A stretch of DNA of 39,568 nucleotides from Candidatus Fermentithermobacillaceae bacterium UBA3951 (GCA_002385465.1 DGDN01000107.1:14207-53774); one strand, 5' to 3'; shown: positions 15,383 through 23,430, counted from the stretch's first letter. A program made the numbers and translations. Notes: generated from the letters alone by a model not told the origin.

Positions 15383-16792
15383 GTGCATCCCCTTTACCTG
15401 TACAATACTCTGACCCGGAAGAAAGAAGAGTTTTCGCCAATCGTGCCAGGCAAAGTAGGGATGTACACTTGTGGCCCTACGGTCTACCAGTACGCAACCA
15501 TAGGGAACATGCGGTCGTACGTTTTCGCGGACATCCTCCGGCGGGTGCTCGAATACAACGGATATTCGGTGAAGATGGTCATGAACATAACCGACGTCGG
15601 CCATTTGGTGTCTGATGCCGATGAGGGCGAGGACAAAATGCTGGTGGCCGTCGGCCGGGAGAAGAAGACACCGTGGGAAATAGCCCGTTTCTATACCGAG
15701 GCATTCATGAAGGACGCGGCTCTTCTCAACATACTCCGCCCAACCGCTTTGTGCTACGCAACAGAGCATATTGAAGAGATGCTCCAAATGGTCGTGGAAC
15801 TTGTTGAAAAGGGATATGCTTACGAGACAAGCGACGGCATCTACTTCGATATATCCAAGTTTCCTGCTTATGGGCAGCTTTCGGGGATTAGGCTTCAGGA
15901 TCAGCTTGCCGGAGCTAGAGTTGAGGAGAACCCCGAGAAGCAGCACCACGCCGATTTCGCCCTCTGGAAGAAGGCTCCCAAGGAACACATCATGCAGTGG
16001 CCGAGCCCGTGGGGGATGGGGTATCCGGGCTGGCACATCGAGTGTTCGGCTATGTCTAGGAAGTACCTGGGCGACCAGTTTGACATCCATACAGGGGGCG
16101 TGGACCATATCCCCATCCACCATGAGAACGAGATAGCCCAATCGGAGAGCTGCACAGGCAAGATTCCCGCGAGGTTTTGGATGCACGGCGAGTTCCTCCT
16201 TGTGGACGGCGGCAAGATGTCGAAGAGCCTCGGCAACACTTACACTGTCCATGACCTGGTGACCAAGGGGTTTGAGCCTCTGGCTTTCCGGTATTTCTGC
16301 TTCTCTGCCCATTACCGGAGCCACCTGAACTTCACTTGGCCTGCGCTTGAAAGCGCCCAGAAGGGCTTAAGGTCGCTCCGGACTATGGTCCAGAGGTCTT
16401 CCCGGGGGCCTGAGAAGCCGGGCGCAGAAGAAAAGATGGGGCGTTTCAGAGAGTTGTTCCTTGAGTCGGTGAATGACGATCTCAATATGCCCAAGGCCGT
16501 CTCGGTGTTGTGGGAGGCCGCCAAGGCCGACCTCGGCCCGGGGCTTGCCCGTCTCGCCGGTGAGTTTGACCGCGTGCTTGCGCTGGATCTTGTGAAAGGG
16601 CCTGCTGATGAAGACAAGGTGCTGGAGCTCTCGGAGCTGCCTCCGGAAGTCCAGGCGCTCATCGAAGAGAGAAGGCTGGCCCGGGAGGCCAAAGACTGGG
16701 CAAAGTCGGACCGGCTGAGAGAGCAGCTCAGGGAGATGGGCTATCAGGTGAAGGACCTCAAGGACGGATACGAAGTGACCCGGATCCCTTGA
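15383..16792 (+). CDS. cysS: cysteinyl-tRNA synthetase
   Basis: A 469-residue class I CysRS of normal length. It has 'YTCGPTVYQYATIGNMR' (Zn-ligand Cys and HIGH-equivalent), 'GWHIECSAMS', 'HHENEIAQSE' (further Zn ligands Cys, His, Glu), 'KMSKSLGNTYTVHDL' (KMSKS loop), and a C-terminal anticodon-binding domain ending near 'REAKDWAKSDRLREQL'. It charges tRNA-Cys in the cytoplasm. The GTG start at 15383 has AGGAGGCGG upstream. The HIGH motif reads TIGN, so both histidines are replaced; HIGN is common in CysRS but the first His is normally kept. No T-box leader fits in the 35-base gap to the upstream gene. Confidence 0.93.
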   Translation: MHPLYLYNTLTRKKEEFSPIVPGKVGMYTCGPTVYQYATIGNMRSYVFADILRRVLEYNGYSVKMVMNITDVGHLVSDADEGEDKMLVAVGREKKTPWEIARFYTEAFMKDAALLNILRPTALCYATEHIEEMLQMVVELVEKGYAYETSDGIYFDISKFPAYGQLSGIRLQDQLAGARVEENPEKQHHADFALWKKAPKEHIMQWPSPWGMGYPGWHIECSAMSRKYLGDQFDIHTGGVDHIPIHHENEIAQSESCTGKIPARFWMHGEFLLVDGGKMSKSLGNTYTVHDLVTKGFEPLAFRYFCFSAHYRSHLNFTWPALESAQKGLRSLRTMVQRSSRGPEKPGAEEKMGRFRELFLESVNDDLNMPKAVSVLWEAAKADLGPGLARLAGEFDRVLALDLVKGPADEDKVLELSELPPEVQALIEERRLAREAKDWAKSDRLREQLREMGYQVKDLKDGYEVTRIP

Positions 16793-16850
16793 TAGATTGG
16801 CGGGTGCATGCCGGGGCTGCCGGGAGCCGAAATACACGGCCTGGGACAAG

Positions 16851-16879
16851 TTGCCCGGAAATATAACCAGAGGTAAAAT
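16851..16879 (+). promoter_or_regulatory. sigma-A-type promoter for the YchF-like gene
   Basis: TTGCCC (16851-16856) and TAAAAT (16874-16879) are separated by 17 bases, 34 bases before the ATG at 16913. The -10 matches 5 of 6 and the -35 matches 4 of 6 consensus bases. Confidence 0.5.
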
Positions 16880-16912
16880 GGGAGAATCCTTAGGTACGGA
16901 GGTCCTCCCACG

Positions 16913-17938
16913 ATGAGAATCGGTATCGTCGGCCGGCCACAGTCTGGCAAGACCACGCTCATGCAGCTCCTTACCCAATTTAAGGGCGTGAGTCCCCAGA
17001 AAGGGGCCCTTTCCACGGTCGGCGTGATGGAAGTGCCCGACGAACGGGTGCTCTGGCTGAGTCGCCTCTTCAATCCCCGGAAGACCATATATGCTCGAAT
17101 GGACGTACAAGACATCCAGCCATACAAGGGACAGGAATTCCTAAATGCCGTGAGGAACTTGGACGCGCTTATCGCCGCCATCCCCGCGTTCAAGGACGGC
17201 GGTGAGGCAGCGTCTTTCCTGGACGACATAGAGACGGAGTTCTTTGTGGCAGACCTCGCATCGGTTGAAGGGCGGCTGGAGAGGATCAGGTCGAACAAGG
17301 CCAAACCGGTTTCTATGGCCGAGGTCCCCTTCCTTGAGAAGTGTAAGGAGGCCCTGGATGGCGGGCTCCCCCTCTCGAAGGTCAACTTTGAGCCCCACGA
17401 AGAAGACTTTGTGACGAACTTCGCCTTCTACACAAGGAGGCCCATAGTGGTCGCCGTCAACGTTTCAGAAGGATCGCTTCTCGAGAAAACATACCCCGGA
17501 GAAGACGCCGTCGAAGCAAAGGCCTCTCTCATGGGGTATCCGGTGGTTGTGTTTTCCGGCGAAGTTGAACCGGAGATCGCAGCCCTTCCGGAAGAGGACC
17601 GCAAGGCTTTCCTCCGGGAATACGGGCTGACCGAGCCGGGGGTTGCTCGGATCGCCAAAGCATGTTATGAGCACCTCGGCCTCATATCGTTCTTCACGGT
17701 AGGCGAAGACGAGGTGCGGGCCTGGACCATTACCCGCGGTACGGTGGCGAGGGAAGCAGCGGGGAAGATCCATACCGACATGAAAAAGGGGTTCATACGG
17801 GCCGAAGTCGTTGCATTTGAGAGCCTCCGTGAGCTGGGGACGGTGAAGGCATGCAGAGACAGTGGGCTCTTTCGCCTTGAGGGCAAGGACTATGTGGTTA
17901 AGGACGGAGATATCCTCAACATAAGGTTCAACGTGTGA
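16913..17938 (+). CDS. divergent YchF/OLA1-family P-loop NTPase with TGS domain
   Basis: A 341-residue protein. The P-loop 'GRPQSGKTT' (residues about 6-14), the helical coiled insertion near 105-145 ('IETEFFVADLASVEGRLERI') and the C-terminal TGS domain (about 255-341, 'FFTVGEDEVRAWTITRGTVA') place it in the YchF/OLA1 family. The G4-like 'AVNVSEG' resembles the NxxE of OLA1-type ATPases. The G3 position reads 'DVQDIQPYKGQ' rather than the usual DIAGLVKGA, so it is a diverged paralogue, not canonical YchF. Those bind ribosomes and hydrolyse ATP. The ATG at 16913 follows GGAGGT. Role here unknown. Confidence 0.8.
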   Translation: MRIGIVGRPQSGKTTLMQLLTQFKGVSPQKGALSTVGVMEVPDERVLWLSRLFNPRKTIYARMDVQDIQPYKGQEFLNAVRNLDALIAAIPAFKDGGEAASFLDDIETEFFVADLASVEGRLERIRSNKAKPVSMAEVPFLEKCKEALDGGLPLSKVNFEPHEEDFVTNFAFYTRRPIVVAVNVSEGSLLEKTYPGEDAVEAKASLMGYPVVVFSGEVEPEIAALPEEDRKAFLREYGLTEPGVARIAKACYEHLGLISFFTVGEDEVRAWTITRGTVAREAAGKIHTDMKKGFIRAEVVAFESLRELGTVKACRDSGLFRLEGKDYVVKDGDILNIRFNV

Positions 17939-17959
17939 TGCTAAGGCCGAGCGCCTGAG

Positions 17960-19009
17960 CTAGATCCCGCAAGCCCGGTTTTTCCCCAGTTTTTTCGCCC
18001 GGGCGTTGGCTTTCTCCAGTTTTGTTATGAGCGTCTCCAAGTCGGTCCCGTCTTCCGGAGCGCTTACTACTCCGACAGATATGGTTACGGGGTAAACCCA
18101 TTGGGCCGTTTGGGCTTCGACGGCCCGGCATATGCTTGCTGCCCGCTCCATGGCTTCTTTTTTACCGGCGCCGGGCAAAATGATCATGAACTCGTCCCCG
18201 GAGAGCCACCGGGCGACCAGTTCGCCCGGAGAAGTCTCCGACGATATGAGGTTTCCGAGGCGCCTTATCATTTCATTGCCGCCTTCATATCCTAAGTTGT
18301 CGTTGTAGACCTTCAGGTTGTCTCCGTCAGCGAAGAGAAGTCCCAGAGGTCCTTCGGAGTCCATGCGTCTTGCAAGGTATTCCCCTATGAGGTGGCGTGC
18401 GGCTCTCTGGTTGGGAAGGCCCGATATGTCGTCCGTGTAGGCCAATTTGCGGCTTGCCTTCAAGAGGTCTATGGTTTCCCGCACCTTGCCTACAAGCACC
18501 CGGGCCAGCCTCCTCATCTGGGTGCCTCTTGCGCCGGCCTGGGATTCCAGGGCGTCAATGAGCAGGGGCCATACTTCGAGAAACGCTTCCTCCAGGTCTT
18601 TGTTGACGCAGGAGCAGGCGACGACGGCGTGACGCACCTTGGCCAGGGTGCCCCTCATGCGAAGCTCTTCGATGAGGTTATCGGCGTGAGAGAGTCCGGG
18701 CAGCAAGACGCAGAACTCATCGCCGCCAATCCGGTAGACCCGGCTTCCCTCGATGTTCAGCCCTGCGGTCGCCTCGACCAGGGTTTCTGCGATTTCCTTG
18801 ATCATCCGGTCGCCTTCGGCGTGACCGAATTCGCGGTTTATGTAGTCGAGCTTTTTTAAGTCGAATCCTGCAATGGCAAGCCGGTCCGTCTTGGGAGGGC
18901 CCTGAAGGTCGGCAATAAGGGCCAGTAGGTTTGGTAGGCCGGTCAAGGGGTCTTCGCCCACCGCAGGCCAGATCCTGCTTATTTGAGGTTTGTCGCCCAA
19001 GTGAACCAC
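17960..19009 (-). CDS. tandem-GGDEF-domain protein (putative diguanylate cyclase)
   Basis: A 349-residue soluble protein with two GGDEF domains. The first, about residues 15-125, has 'DPLTGLPNLLALI' and an intact 'RIGGDEFCVLLPG'. The second, about 185-345, has 'YTDDISGLPNQRAARHLI', 'LFADGDNLKVYND' and 'WLSGDEFMIILPG'. Both half-signatures look competent for GTP binding; the second is SGDEF. No membrane or sensor domain is present. The C-terminal 'ANARAKKLGKNRACGI' is a normal GGDEF end. It would make cyclic di-GMP in the cytoplasm. The GTG at 19009 has only a weak SD, and TTG 19000 is possible. It lies 50 bases after the acetamidase gene on the same strand. Confidence 0.85.
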   Translation of the reverse strand: MVHLGDKPQISRIWPAVGEDPLTGLPNLLALIADLQGPPKTDRLAIAGFDLKKLDYINREFGHAEGDRMIKEIAETLVEATAGLNIEGSRVYRIGGDEFCVLLPGLSHADNLIEELRMRGTLAKVRHAVVACSCVNKDLEEAFLEVWPLLIDALESQAGARGTQMRRLARVLVGKVRETIDLLKASRKLAYTDDISGLPNQRAARHLIGEYLARRMDSEGPLGLLFADGDNLKVYNDNLGYEGGNEMIRRLGNLISSETSPGELVARWLSGDEFMIILPGAGKKEAMERAASICRAVEAQTAQWVYPVTISVGVVSAPEDGTDLETLITKLEKANARAKKLGKNRACGI

Positions 19010-19042
19010 CCTATGAGATCATCGGAATACTCGTCCTGGCCC

Positions 19043-19060
19043 GTGAGCCCCGGGGTTCAC
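19043..19060. promoter_or_regulatory. near-perfect palindrome between acetamidase and GGDEF genes
   Basis: The 18-bp sequence GTGAGCCCCGGGGTTCAC is palindromic except for one G/T pair. It begins directly after the acetamidase stop codon. In minus-strand RNA it would fold as a 7-bp stem with a CCGG loop but has no T-tract. It may be a weak attenuator or a protein site. Confidence 0.4.
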
Positions 19061-19974
19061 TAGAGAGACCCCAGTATGGACTTCGGGATTTCCATCCTAA
19101 CGGTCTTCAGGGGATCTACTATTTGCGATATCTGTACGTTTCCCTTTATTGACAAAAGGGTAAGGCATTCTTCGGGAGTGCGGCCCGTATGGGAGGTCAT
19201 GAGGTCCACGGAATGGCCCACTAATTGTTGGGCGGCTTCGTCGAGGGTTTCAGCAGAATGTACCACATAGTAGGCCTCGCCTGTTTCCACTACCGGACAA
19301 GGGAATTGCCGTCCCTTTACGAGGCGCGTTGATAGGGTGACTCGTCCCGAGATCTCGACGCCGCACATAAGCACTTCGCCGTCACCCATGAGGGCATGCA
19401 GGTCTCCGAGGGCCAGGAGCGCTCCGCGCACGGAAACGGGCAAGTACACGGTGGAGCCCTTGGTAATCACTTTCGTGTCCATGTTCCCGCCGTGGTGGCC
19501 CGGCGTGCCGGTGGGGATGGAACCTGTGGCCGGCGCAGTCCCGATCACCCCGATCATGGGACGGGCCTCGAAAATAAAGCTGTCTCCGAAGTAAACCAAG
19601 CCGTTCTTCACGGGTACGATCATCGTTGCGGATTTCCTGATTAGGTCTCCTCTTGCACCCGTCCCGGGCGCTGCCGTTATGATGCCGTAATCTCCGACTT
19701 CGATATCCTTGATGTCTACCGCCAGAGTGTCTCCGGGTTCGGCTCCTTCGATGAAGAGGGGGCCGGTTGAGGGGTTGATCCTATCCCATGTCGCAGGATC
19801 GAACGAGTCGGCTTCGGTCCTTATGAGACCGCCGTAGCAGTCCAAGACCTCGAAGACAACGGTTTCGCCCGGGAGCGCGGTCATGACAGGTGGGTGCTCG
19901 CGGCTAAACGCGTATATGATATGATGGGGTCCGGCCGTTAGGGTCTTGACCGGGGAATCCAGGGACTTTGACAT
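19060..19974 (-). CDS. acetamidase/formamidase family protein
   Basis: A 304-residue member of the FmdA/AmdA family. Diagnostic parts are 'MTALPGETVVFEVLDCYGG', 'EGAEPGDTLAVDIKDIE', 'MIGVIGTAPATGSIPTGTPG', 'HHGGNMDTKVITKGSTVYLP', 'ALGDLHALMGDGEV' and 'EISGRVTLSTRL'. These zinc-dependent amidases hydrolyse formamide or short amides to ammonia and the acid. I place the start at ATG 19974 because GAGGAGC lies 8 bases upstream and the family begins near here; a GTG at 20115 would add 47 residues that look unlike the family and overlap the next divergent gene. It probably contributes nitrogen salvage. Confidence 0.9.
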   Translation of the reverse strand: MSKSLDSPVKTLTAGPHHIIYAFSREHPPVMTALPGETVVFEVLDCYGGLIRTEADSFDPATWDRINPSTGPLFIEGAEPGDTLAVDIKDIEVGDYGIITAAPGTGARGDLIRKSATMIVPVKNGLVYFGDSFIFEARPMIGVIGTAPATGSIPTGTPGHHGGNMDTKVITKGSTVYLPVSVRGALLALGDLHALMGDGEVLMCGVEISGRVTLSTRLVKGRQFPCPVVETGEAYYVVHSAETLDEAAQQLVGHSVDLMTSHTGRTPEECLTLLSIKGNVQISQIVDPLKTVRMEIPKSILGSL

Positions 19975-20107
19975 TAACCCACAGCTCCTCACAAAACGCC
20001 CTTGGCGCATCCGTCGAAGCCTATTTCTAGGCGCATTAAAGGAATCCTTTTCAGCAGCATAGAATGGTAGACTCGTTGATAGCGACCGTTTCGAGGCCGG
20101 TGAAGAC

Positions 20108-20893
20108 GTGTACATAGCATCCCTTTCCAGCTCGTCAACTTGCGGTAATGCCTACATTGTATGGGGCGATTCGGCTCGCCCTGTTTTGATTGACTGCGGG
20201 CTCTCTATAAGACGCCTTACTGCGTCTATCAAAGAGTTCGGGATGGAGCCTCAAGACCTCGCCGGGCTTTTTATCACCCACGAGCACTCGGACCACGTTA
20301 GGGCCATGTGCCTTGTTACGCCGTTTGCCCAGAAGTACAGCCTGCCCGTATATGCCTCTCGCGGTTTTTGGAAGTGGTATTCGCGCTATTCTTGCCGCTT
20401 GGAAAGACGCCTCATGAGACCAATAGCCGCAGGCGAAGAAGTGGTGGTTTCGGGGACCCGTGTGAAAGCGTTCTCGAAACCGCATGACGCTCTCGAGCCT
20501 CTAGGGTTTGTCGTCGAGTGTGACGGCGAGAGGGCAGGGTTCGCCATGGACCTCGGGCACGTGACAGAGGAAGTCAGGTCATGCCTACGGGGTATTGAGC
20601 ATCTGGTCGTTGAGTCAAATCACGATGTGGATATGGAGAAGCGTTCTGGCAGACCCTGGCCGCTCATACAAAGAGTTCTGGGACGGCTGGGACACCTGTC
20701 AAACGACCAGGCCGCCGAAGCCCTCTCCGACCTTGTGACGGCCGAGACCAGACAAGTCATCTTGGCTCACTTAAGTACGGAATGCAACACCCCTGAGATT
20801 GCCCGGACGGTAGTGCTGGAGAGGCTCCATAAGGCCGGGAAGAAGGTCCCCGTCCTGGTTGCTCCAGCCAGGGAGATCGCCGTTTATAGTTAG
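20108..20893 (+). CDS. MBL-fold metallo-hydrolase (YycJ/WalJ-like)
   Basis: A 261-residue metallo-beta-lactamase-fold protein. It has 'SSSSTCGNAYIVWGD' (compare SGSxGN in YycJ), 'LIDCGLSIRR', the metal motif 'THEHSDHV', a later 'KPHDALEPLGF', 'MDLGHVTEEV', 'ESNHDV' and 'LAHLSTECNTPE'. This matches WalJ/YycJ proteins, related to phosphodiesterase/exonuclease-type hydrolases and linked in Bacillus to cell division and mutation avoidance. The GTG start at 20108 has a modest GAGGCCGGTGAAG upstream. Here it is not next to a WalKR two-component system, so its role is less certain. Confidence 0.85.
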   Translation: MYIASLSSSSTCGNAYIVWGDSARPVLIDCGLSIRRLTASIKEFGMEPQDLAGLFITHEHSDHVRAMCLVTPFAQKYSLPVYASRGFWKWYSRYSCRLERRLMRPIAAGEEVVVSGTRVKAFSKPHDALEPLGFVVECDGERAGFAMDLGHVTEEVRSCLRGIEHLVVESNHDVDMEKRSGRPWPLIQRVLGRLGHLSNDQAAEALSDLVTAETRQVILAHLSTECNTPEIARTVVLERLHKAGKKVPVLVAPAREIAVYS

Positions 20894-20981
20894 GTTTTAC
20901 CCGGTGATCCTTTGATTCGAATATCATAAGATAATCTCACTGATCGTCTCATAAGACCGTCCCTAGGTAATCGTATTTTGA

Positions 20982-21010
20982 TTGACAGAGGGGGGGGATC
21001 ATCCTAGAAT
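20982..21010 (+). promoter_or_regulatory. strong sigma-A promoter of speD
   Basis: TTGACA (20982-20987), a 17-base spacer including a G8 run, and TAGAAT (21005-21010) give a near-consensus promoter. Transcription would start near 21017, leaving a leader of about 85 bases before speD. Confidence 0.8.
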
Positions 21011-21018
21011 CTTGTTTG

Positions 21019-21040
21019 GTTCGTCTTTTGGGTGACGAAC
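21019..21040 (+). promoter_or_regulatory. 5' leader hairpin of speD mRNA
   Basis: A perfect 7-bp stem GTTCGTC (21019-21025) / GACGAAC (21034-21040) with an 8-base loop lies within the first bases of the predicted transcript. It has no T-tract, so it is more likely an mRNA-stabilising or regulatory hairpin than a terminator. Confidence 0.5.
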
Positions 21041-21091
21041 TATATCCTCCAACTTCCAGAGAGGTTGTTCATTGCCTGAAAGGGGGCTGAG

Positions 21092-21136
21092 ATGAGAGTT
21101 GAAAATGCAGGCGTTGGGCCGACACATCCTGGCTGA
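21092..21136 (+). CDS. possible 14-codon upstream ORF overlapping the speD start
   Basis: ATG at 21092 lies 5 bases after the best ribosome site of the leader (AGGGGG, 21081-21086). It opens a 14-codon frame (MRVENAGVGPTHPG) ending with TGA at 21134-21136. It overlaps the speD start out of frame, so ribosomes starting here would bypass or modulate speD. Whether it is translated is unknown. Confidence 0.35.
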   Translation: MRVENAGVGPTHPG

Positions 21137-21482
21137 GATCTACGGGTGCGAGTTCAGCATACTAAACGATCTCGACAAGATCCGGGATATCTTGGTCAGT
21201 GCGGCTATCTCCGCCGGAGCGGAAGTGAGAGAGACGGCCTTTCACAGGTTTTCGCCCCAAGGAGTAAGCGGTGTCGTGGTGATCTCCGAATCCCATTTGT
21301 CCATCCATACGTGGCCGGAACTGGGATACGCAGCCTTGGACGTGTTCACTTGCGGCGAGAAGGTTGACCCGTGGGTTGCGTTGGAGGAAGCGAAAAAGGG
21401 GTTCAGAGCGACTTCGGTGAAAGCGAGCGAGTATAAGAGGGGGCTTGTGGAGGAAACCGACACCCAGTGTGCCAGCTCGTAA
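21105..21482 (+). CDS. speD: S-adenosylmethionine decarboxylase proenzyme
   Basis: A 125-residue class 1 bacterial SpeD that supplies decarboxylated SAM for spermidine synthesis. It has 'LGRHILAEIYGC', 'AGAEVRETAFHRFSPQGVSG', and the self-cleavage site in 'SESHLSIHTWPELGYAALDV', where the Ser after His-Leu... (ESHLS) becomes the pyruvoyl group, then 'DVFTCGE'. ATG 21105 aligns exactly with the start of Bacillus SpeD; TTG 21099 is an alternative. The strongest SD seems to serve the mini-ORF at 21092. It has its own promoter and stands alone; no speE is in the window. Confidence 0.92.
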   Translation: MQALGRHILAEIYGCEFSILNDLDKIRDILVSAAISAGAEVRETAFHRFSPQGVSGVVVISESHLSIHTWPELGYAALDVFTCGEKVDPWVALEEAKKGFRATSVKASEYKRGLVEETDTQCASS

Positions 21483-21508
21483 TAAGCATTAAGAAAGGTG
21501 ATAGTTAT

Positions 21509-21600
21509 TTTACCGAGAACCGGTAAAGAAGAGGATCACACAGCGAACGAATAGACCTTGCCGCTAGATTAAGCGCCAGGGTCTATTCATTTTCTGTGTG
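21509..21600. other. structured intergenic region after speD (two strong hairpins)
   Basis: The first hairpin is TTTACCG (21509-21515) / CGGTAAA (21521-21527). The second is nested: CACACAG (21537-21543) / CTGTGTG (21594-21600), a symmetric 5-base internal loop, GAATAGACC (21549-21557) / GGTCTATTC (21580-21588), and an inner CGCT (21562-21565) / AGCG (21572-21575). The inner part could act as a terminator with ATTTTCT after it, but a clean T-run is missing. A small RNA or a leader for the downstream peptidase gene is also possible. No known family was recognised. Confidence 0.5.
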
Positions 21601-21682
21601 AGAAAGGTTTTCAGGTAGTGCACTAGAGAACTATTCATCCTCGGAGTCGATCCACACCAAACAAAGCAAGGGAGGCAGTCAG

Positions 21683-22756
21683 TTGGAGGAACGGTTGGAG
21701 CTTCTCAAGGAGATCTCCGAGCTCTCGGGCGTTCCCGGGTTTGAGGATGAAGTAAGGGAGTACATAAGAACCAAGATGACCGACCTTTGTGAGATAAGCC
21801 GGGACAACTTGGGGAGCATCATCTGCAAGAAGACCGGTTCGGCCGAAACACCCCGGATCATGATTGCAGGGCACATGGACGAGATCGGCATGATGGTCAC
21901 GTACATCACCGATGAGGGCTTCCTCAGATTCCAGACCCTCGGCGGGTGGTGGGAGCAAGTCATGCTGGCCCAGCGGGTTACGGTGAAAACGCGCTCGGGA
22001 GACATACTGGGGATTATAGGCTCAAAACCTCCTCATATTTTGCGGAGCGAAGACCGTAACAAAGTCACCCAGAAGTCGGACATGTTCATTGACATCGGGG
22101 CTTCGAGCAGGGAGGATGCTGAGTCCATGGGGGTCGTGCCGGGAGATCCGGTTATCCCCAACTCCCAGTTTGCCCAGATGAAGAACCCCAAGTACCTCGT
22201 CGGCAAGGCTTGGGACGACCGCATCGGGTGCGCGGTCTTCATGGAGGTCATAAAGAGCCTCCAGGGGAAAGACCATCCCAACACCGTCTTCGGCGTAGGG
22301 ACGGTACAGGAGGAGCCCGGGCTTAGGGGTGCTATGACGAGCGTCTCCTTGGTTGAACCCGATATAGGCTTTGCCATCGAAACGGACATCGCCGGAGATA
22401 CCCCGGGCGTAAAACCCCACGAAGCCCAATCGAAACTCGGGAAGGGCCCGAGTATCCTTCTTTACGATTCGTCCATGATAGGACACAGGAGGCTTCGTGA
22501 CTTCGTCGTGGACACCGCGAGGTCGATCGGCTTGAAGCCCCAGTTCAACTCCATGCCCGGCGGCGGGACCGATGCCGGGAGGATGCATGTTTATAAAGCA
22601 GGCGTTCCAAGCCTGGTGGTGGGTGTGCCGACAAGGTACATTCACAGCCACTCAGGTATAATCCATAGGGACGACTTCGACGCCGTTGTCAGCCTAATGA
22701 CTGAAGTAGTCATGAGGCTGGACCGGAGCACCGTCGAGACAATCAAAGGGGAGTAG
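21683..22756 (+). CDS. M42-family metallo-aminopeptidase
   Basis: A 357-residue M42 (tetrahedral aminopeptidase/endoglucanase-like) peptidase. It has 'AGHMDEIGMMVTYI' (first metal His/Asp), 'GKAWDDRIGCAVFMEV' (bridging Asp), 'GVGTVQEEPGLRGAM' (catalytic Glu-Glu), 'AIETDIAGDTPG' (metal Asp) and 'PTRYIHSHSGIIHRDDFD' (last His). It removes N-terminal residues from peptides in the cytoplasm and usually forms a dodecamer. The TTG start at 21683 has GGGAGG 7 bases upstream. It ends 4 bases before ndk, so the two are probably co-transcribed. Confidence 0.93.
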   Translation: MEERLELLKEISELSGVPGFEDEVREYIRTKMTDLCEISRDNLGSIICKKTGSAETPRIMIAGHMDEIGMMVTYITDEGFLRFQTLGGWWEQVMLAQRVTVKTRSGDILGIIGSKPPHILRSEDRNKVTQKSDMFIDIGASSREDAESMGVVPGDPVIPNSQFAQMKNPKYLVGKAWDDRIGCAVFMEVIKSLQGKDHPNTVFGVGTVQEEPGLRGAMTSVSLVEPDIGFAIETDIAGDTPGVKPHEAQSKLGKGPSILLYDSSMIGHRRLRDFVVDTARSIGLKPQFNSMPGGGTDAGRMHVYKAGVPSLVVGVPTRYIHSHSGIIHRDDFDAVVSLMTEVVMRLDRSTVETIKGE

Positions 22757-22760
22757 CGCT

Positions 22761-23213
22761 TTGGTAGAAAGGACACTGGTATTACTCAAGCCTGACACGG
22801 TGGCCAGAGGGTTGTGCGGAGAAATCATATCCAGGTTTGAGAAGAAGGGCCTCAGGCTTGCAGGGATGAAGCTAATGCAGGTCGACGAAGCTCTGGCCAG
22901 GAAGCACTACGCAATGCATGAGGGTAAGCCGTTCTTCCAGGGGCTTATCGAGTACATAACGGCCCTTCCGATTGTCGCCATGGTCTGGGAAGGACCCAAC
23001 GCCATCGCAAACGTGAGGGCAGTGATGGGTGCGACCGACCCGGCCAAGGCTCAGCCGGGGACTATCCGCGGCGATTACGGGCTCGACATCTCCAACAACC
23101 TGGTCCACGGGTCGGATTCCGAGGAGTCGGCCAAACGCGAGATCGCGCTGTTCTTTAAAGACGACGAGGTCTTGTCTTGGGAGCGGCCCCAGGAGAAGTA
23201 CATTACGGGCTGA
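22761..23213 (+). CDS. ndk: nucleoside diphosphate kinase
   Basis: A 150-residue Ndk. It begins 'ERTLVLLKPDTVARGL' and has 'YAMHEGKPFFQGLIEYI', 'VMGATDPAKAQPGTIRGDYG' and the phospho-histidine in 'NLVHGSDSEESAKREI'. It balances NTP pools using ATP. It is the usual length. The TTG start at 22761 has AGGGGAG 7 bases upstream, inside the end of the peptidase gene. Confidence 0.96.
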   Translation: MVERTLVLLKPDTVARGLCGEIISRFEKKGLRLAGMKLMQVDEALARKHYAMHEGKPFFQGLIEYITALPIVAMVWEGPNAIANVRAVMGATDPAKAQPGTIRGDYGLDISNNLVHGSDSEESAKREIALFFKDDEVLSWERPQEKYITG

Positions 23214-23290
23214 GCTTAAGCTTACCCGGTAGGGTGATGGACAGGCTCCCGATATAGAGACGCAAGGGAGCTTGGCAAGCGTCTAGGGGA

Positions 23291-23341
23291 GAAGGCCGCT
23301 TCAGTTAAGTTATGAGATCTGTGGAGGCGGCCTTCCTTCTC
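23291..23341 (+). terminator. terminator-like hairpin after ndk
   Basis: A perfect 9-bp stem GAAGGCCGC (23291-23299) / GCGGCCTTC (23327-23335) has a 27-base loop and is followed by a pyrimidine-rich tail (CTTCT) rather than a pure T-run. It lies about 80 bases after the ndk stop. Confidence 0.55.
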
Positions 23342-23430
23342 ATTGAGGCTTATGAGGCTCATTGAGGTTCGACGGGGCTAAAGACGTAAAGCGAGAGACC
23401 ATCTTCTTGTCTTGGGGGAGGAGAGCATTT

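Noticed and set aside
19975..20115. N-terminal extension of the acetamidase (start at 20115)
   Set aside because: It overlaps the divergent YycJ-like start, lacks family similarity, and a strong SD precedes ATG 19974.
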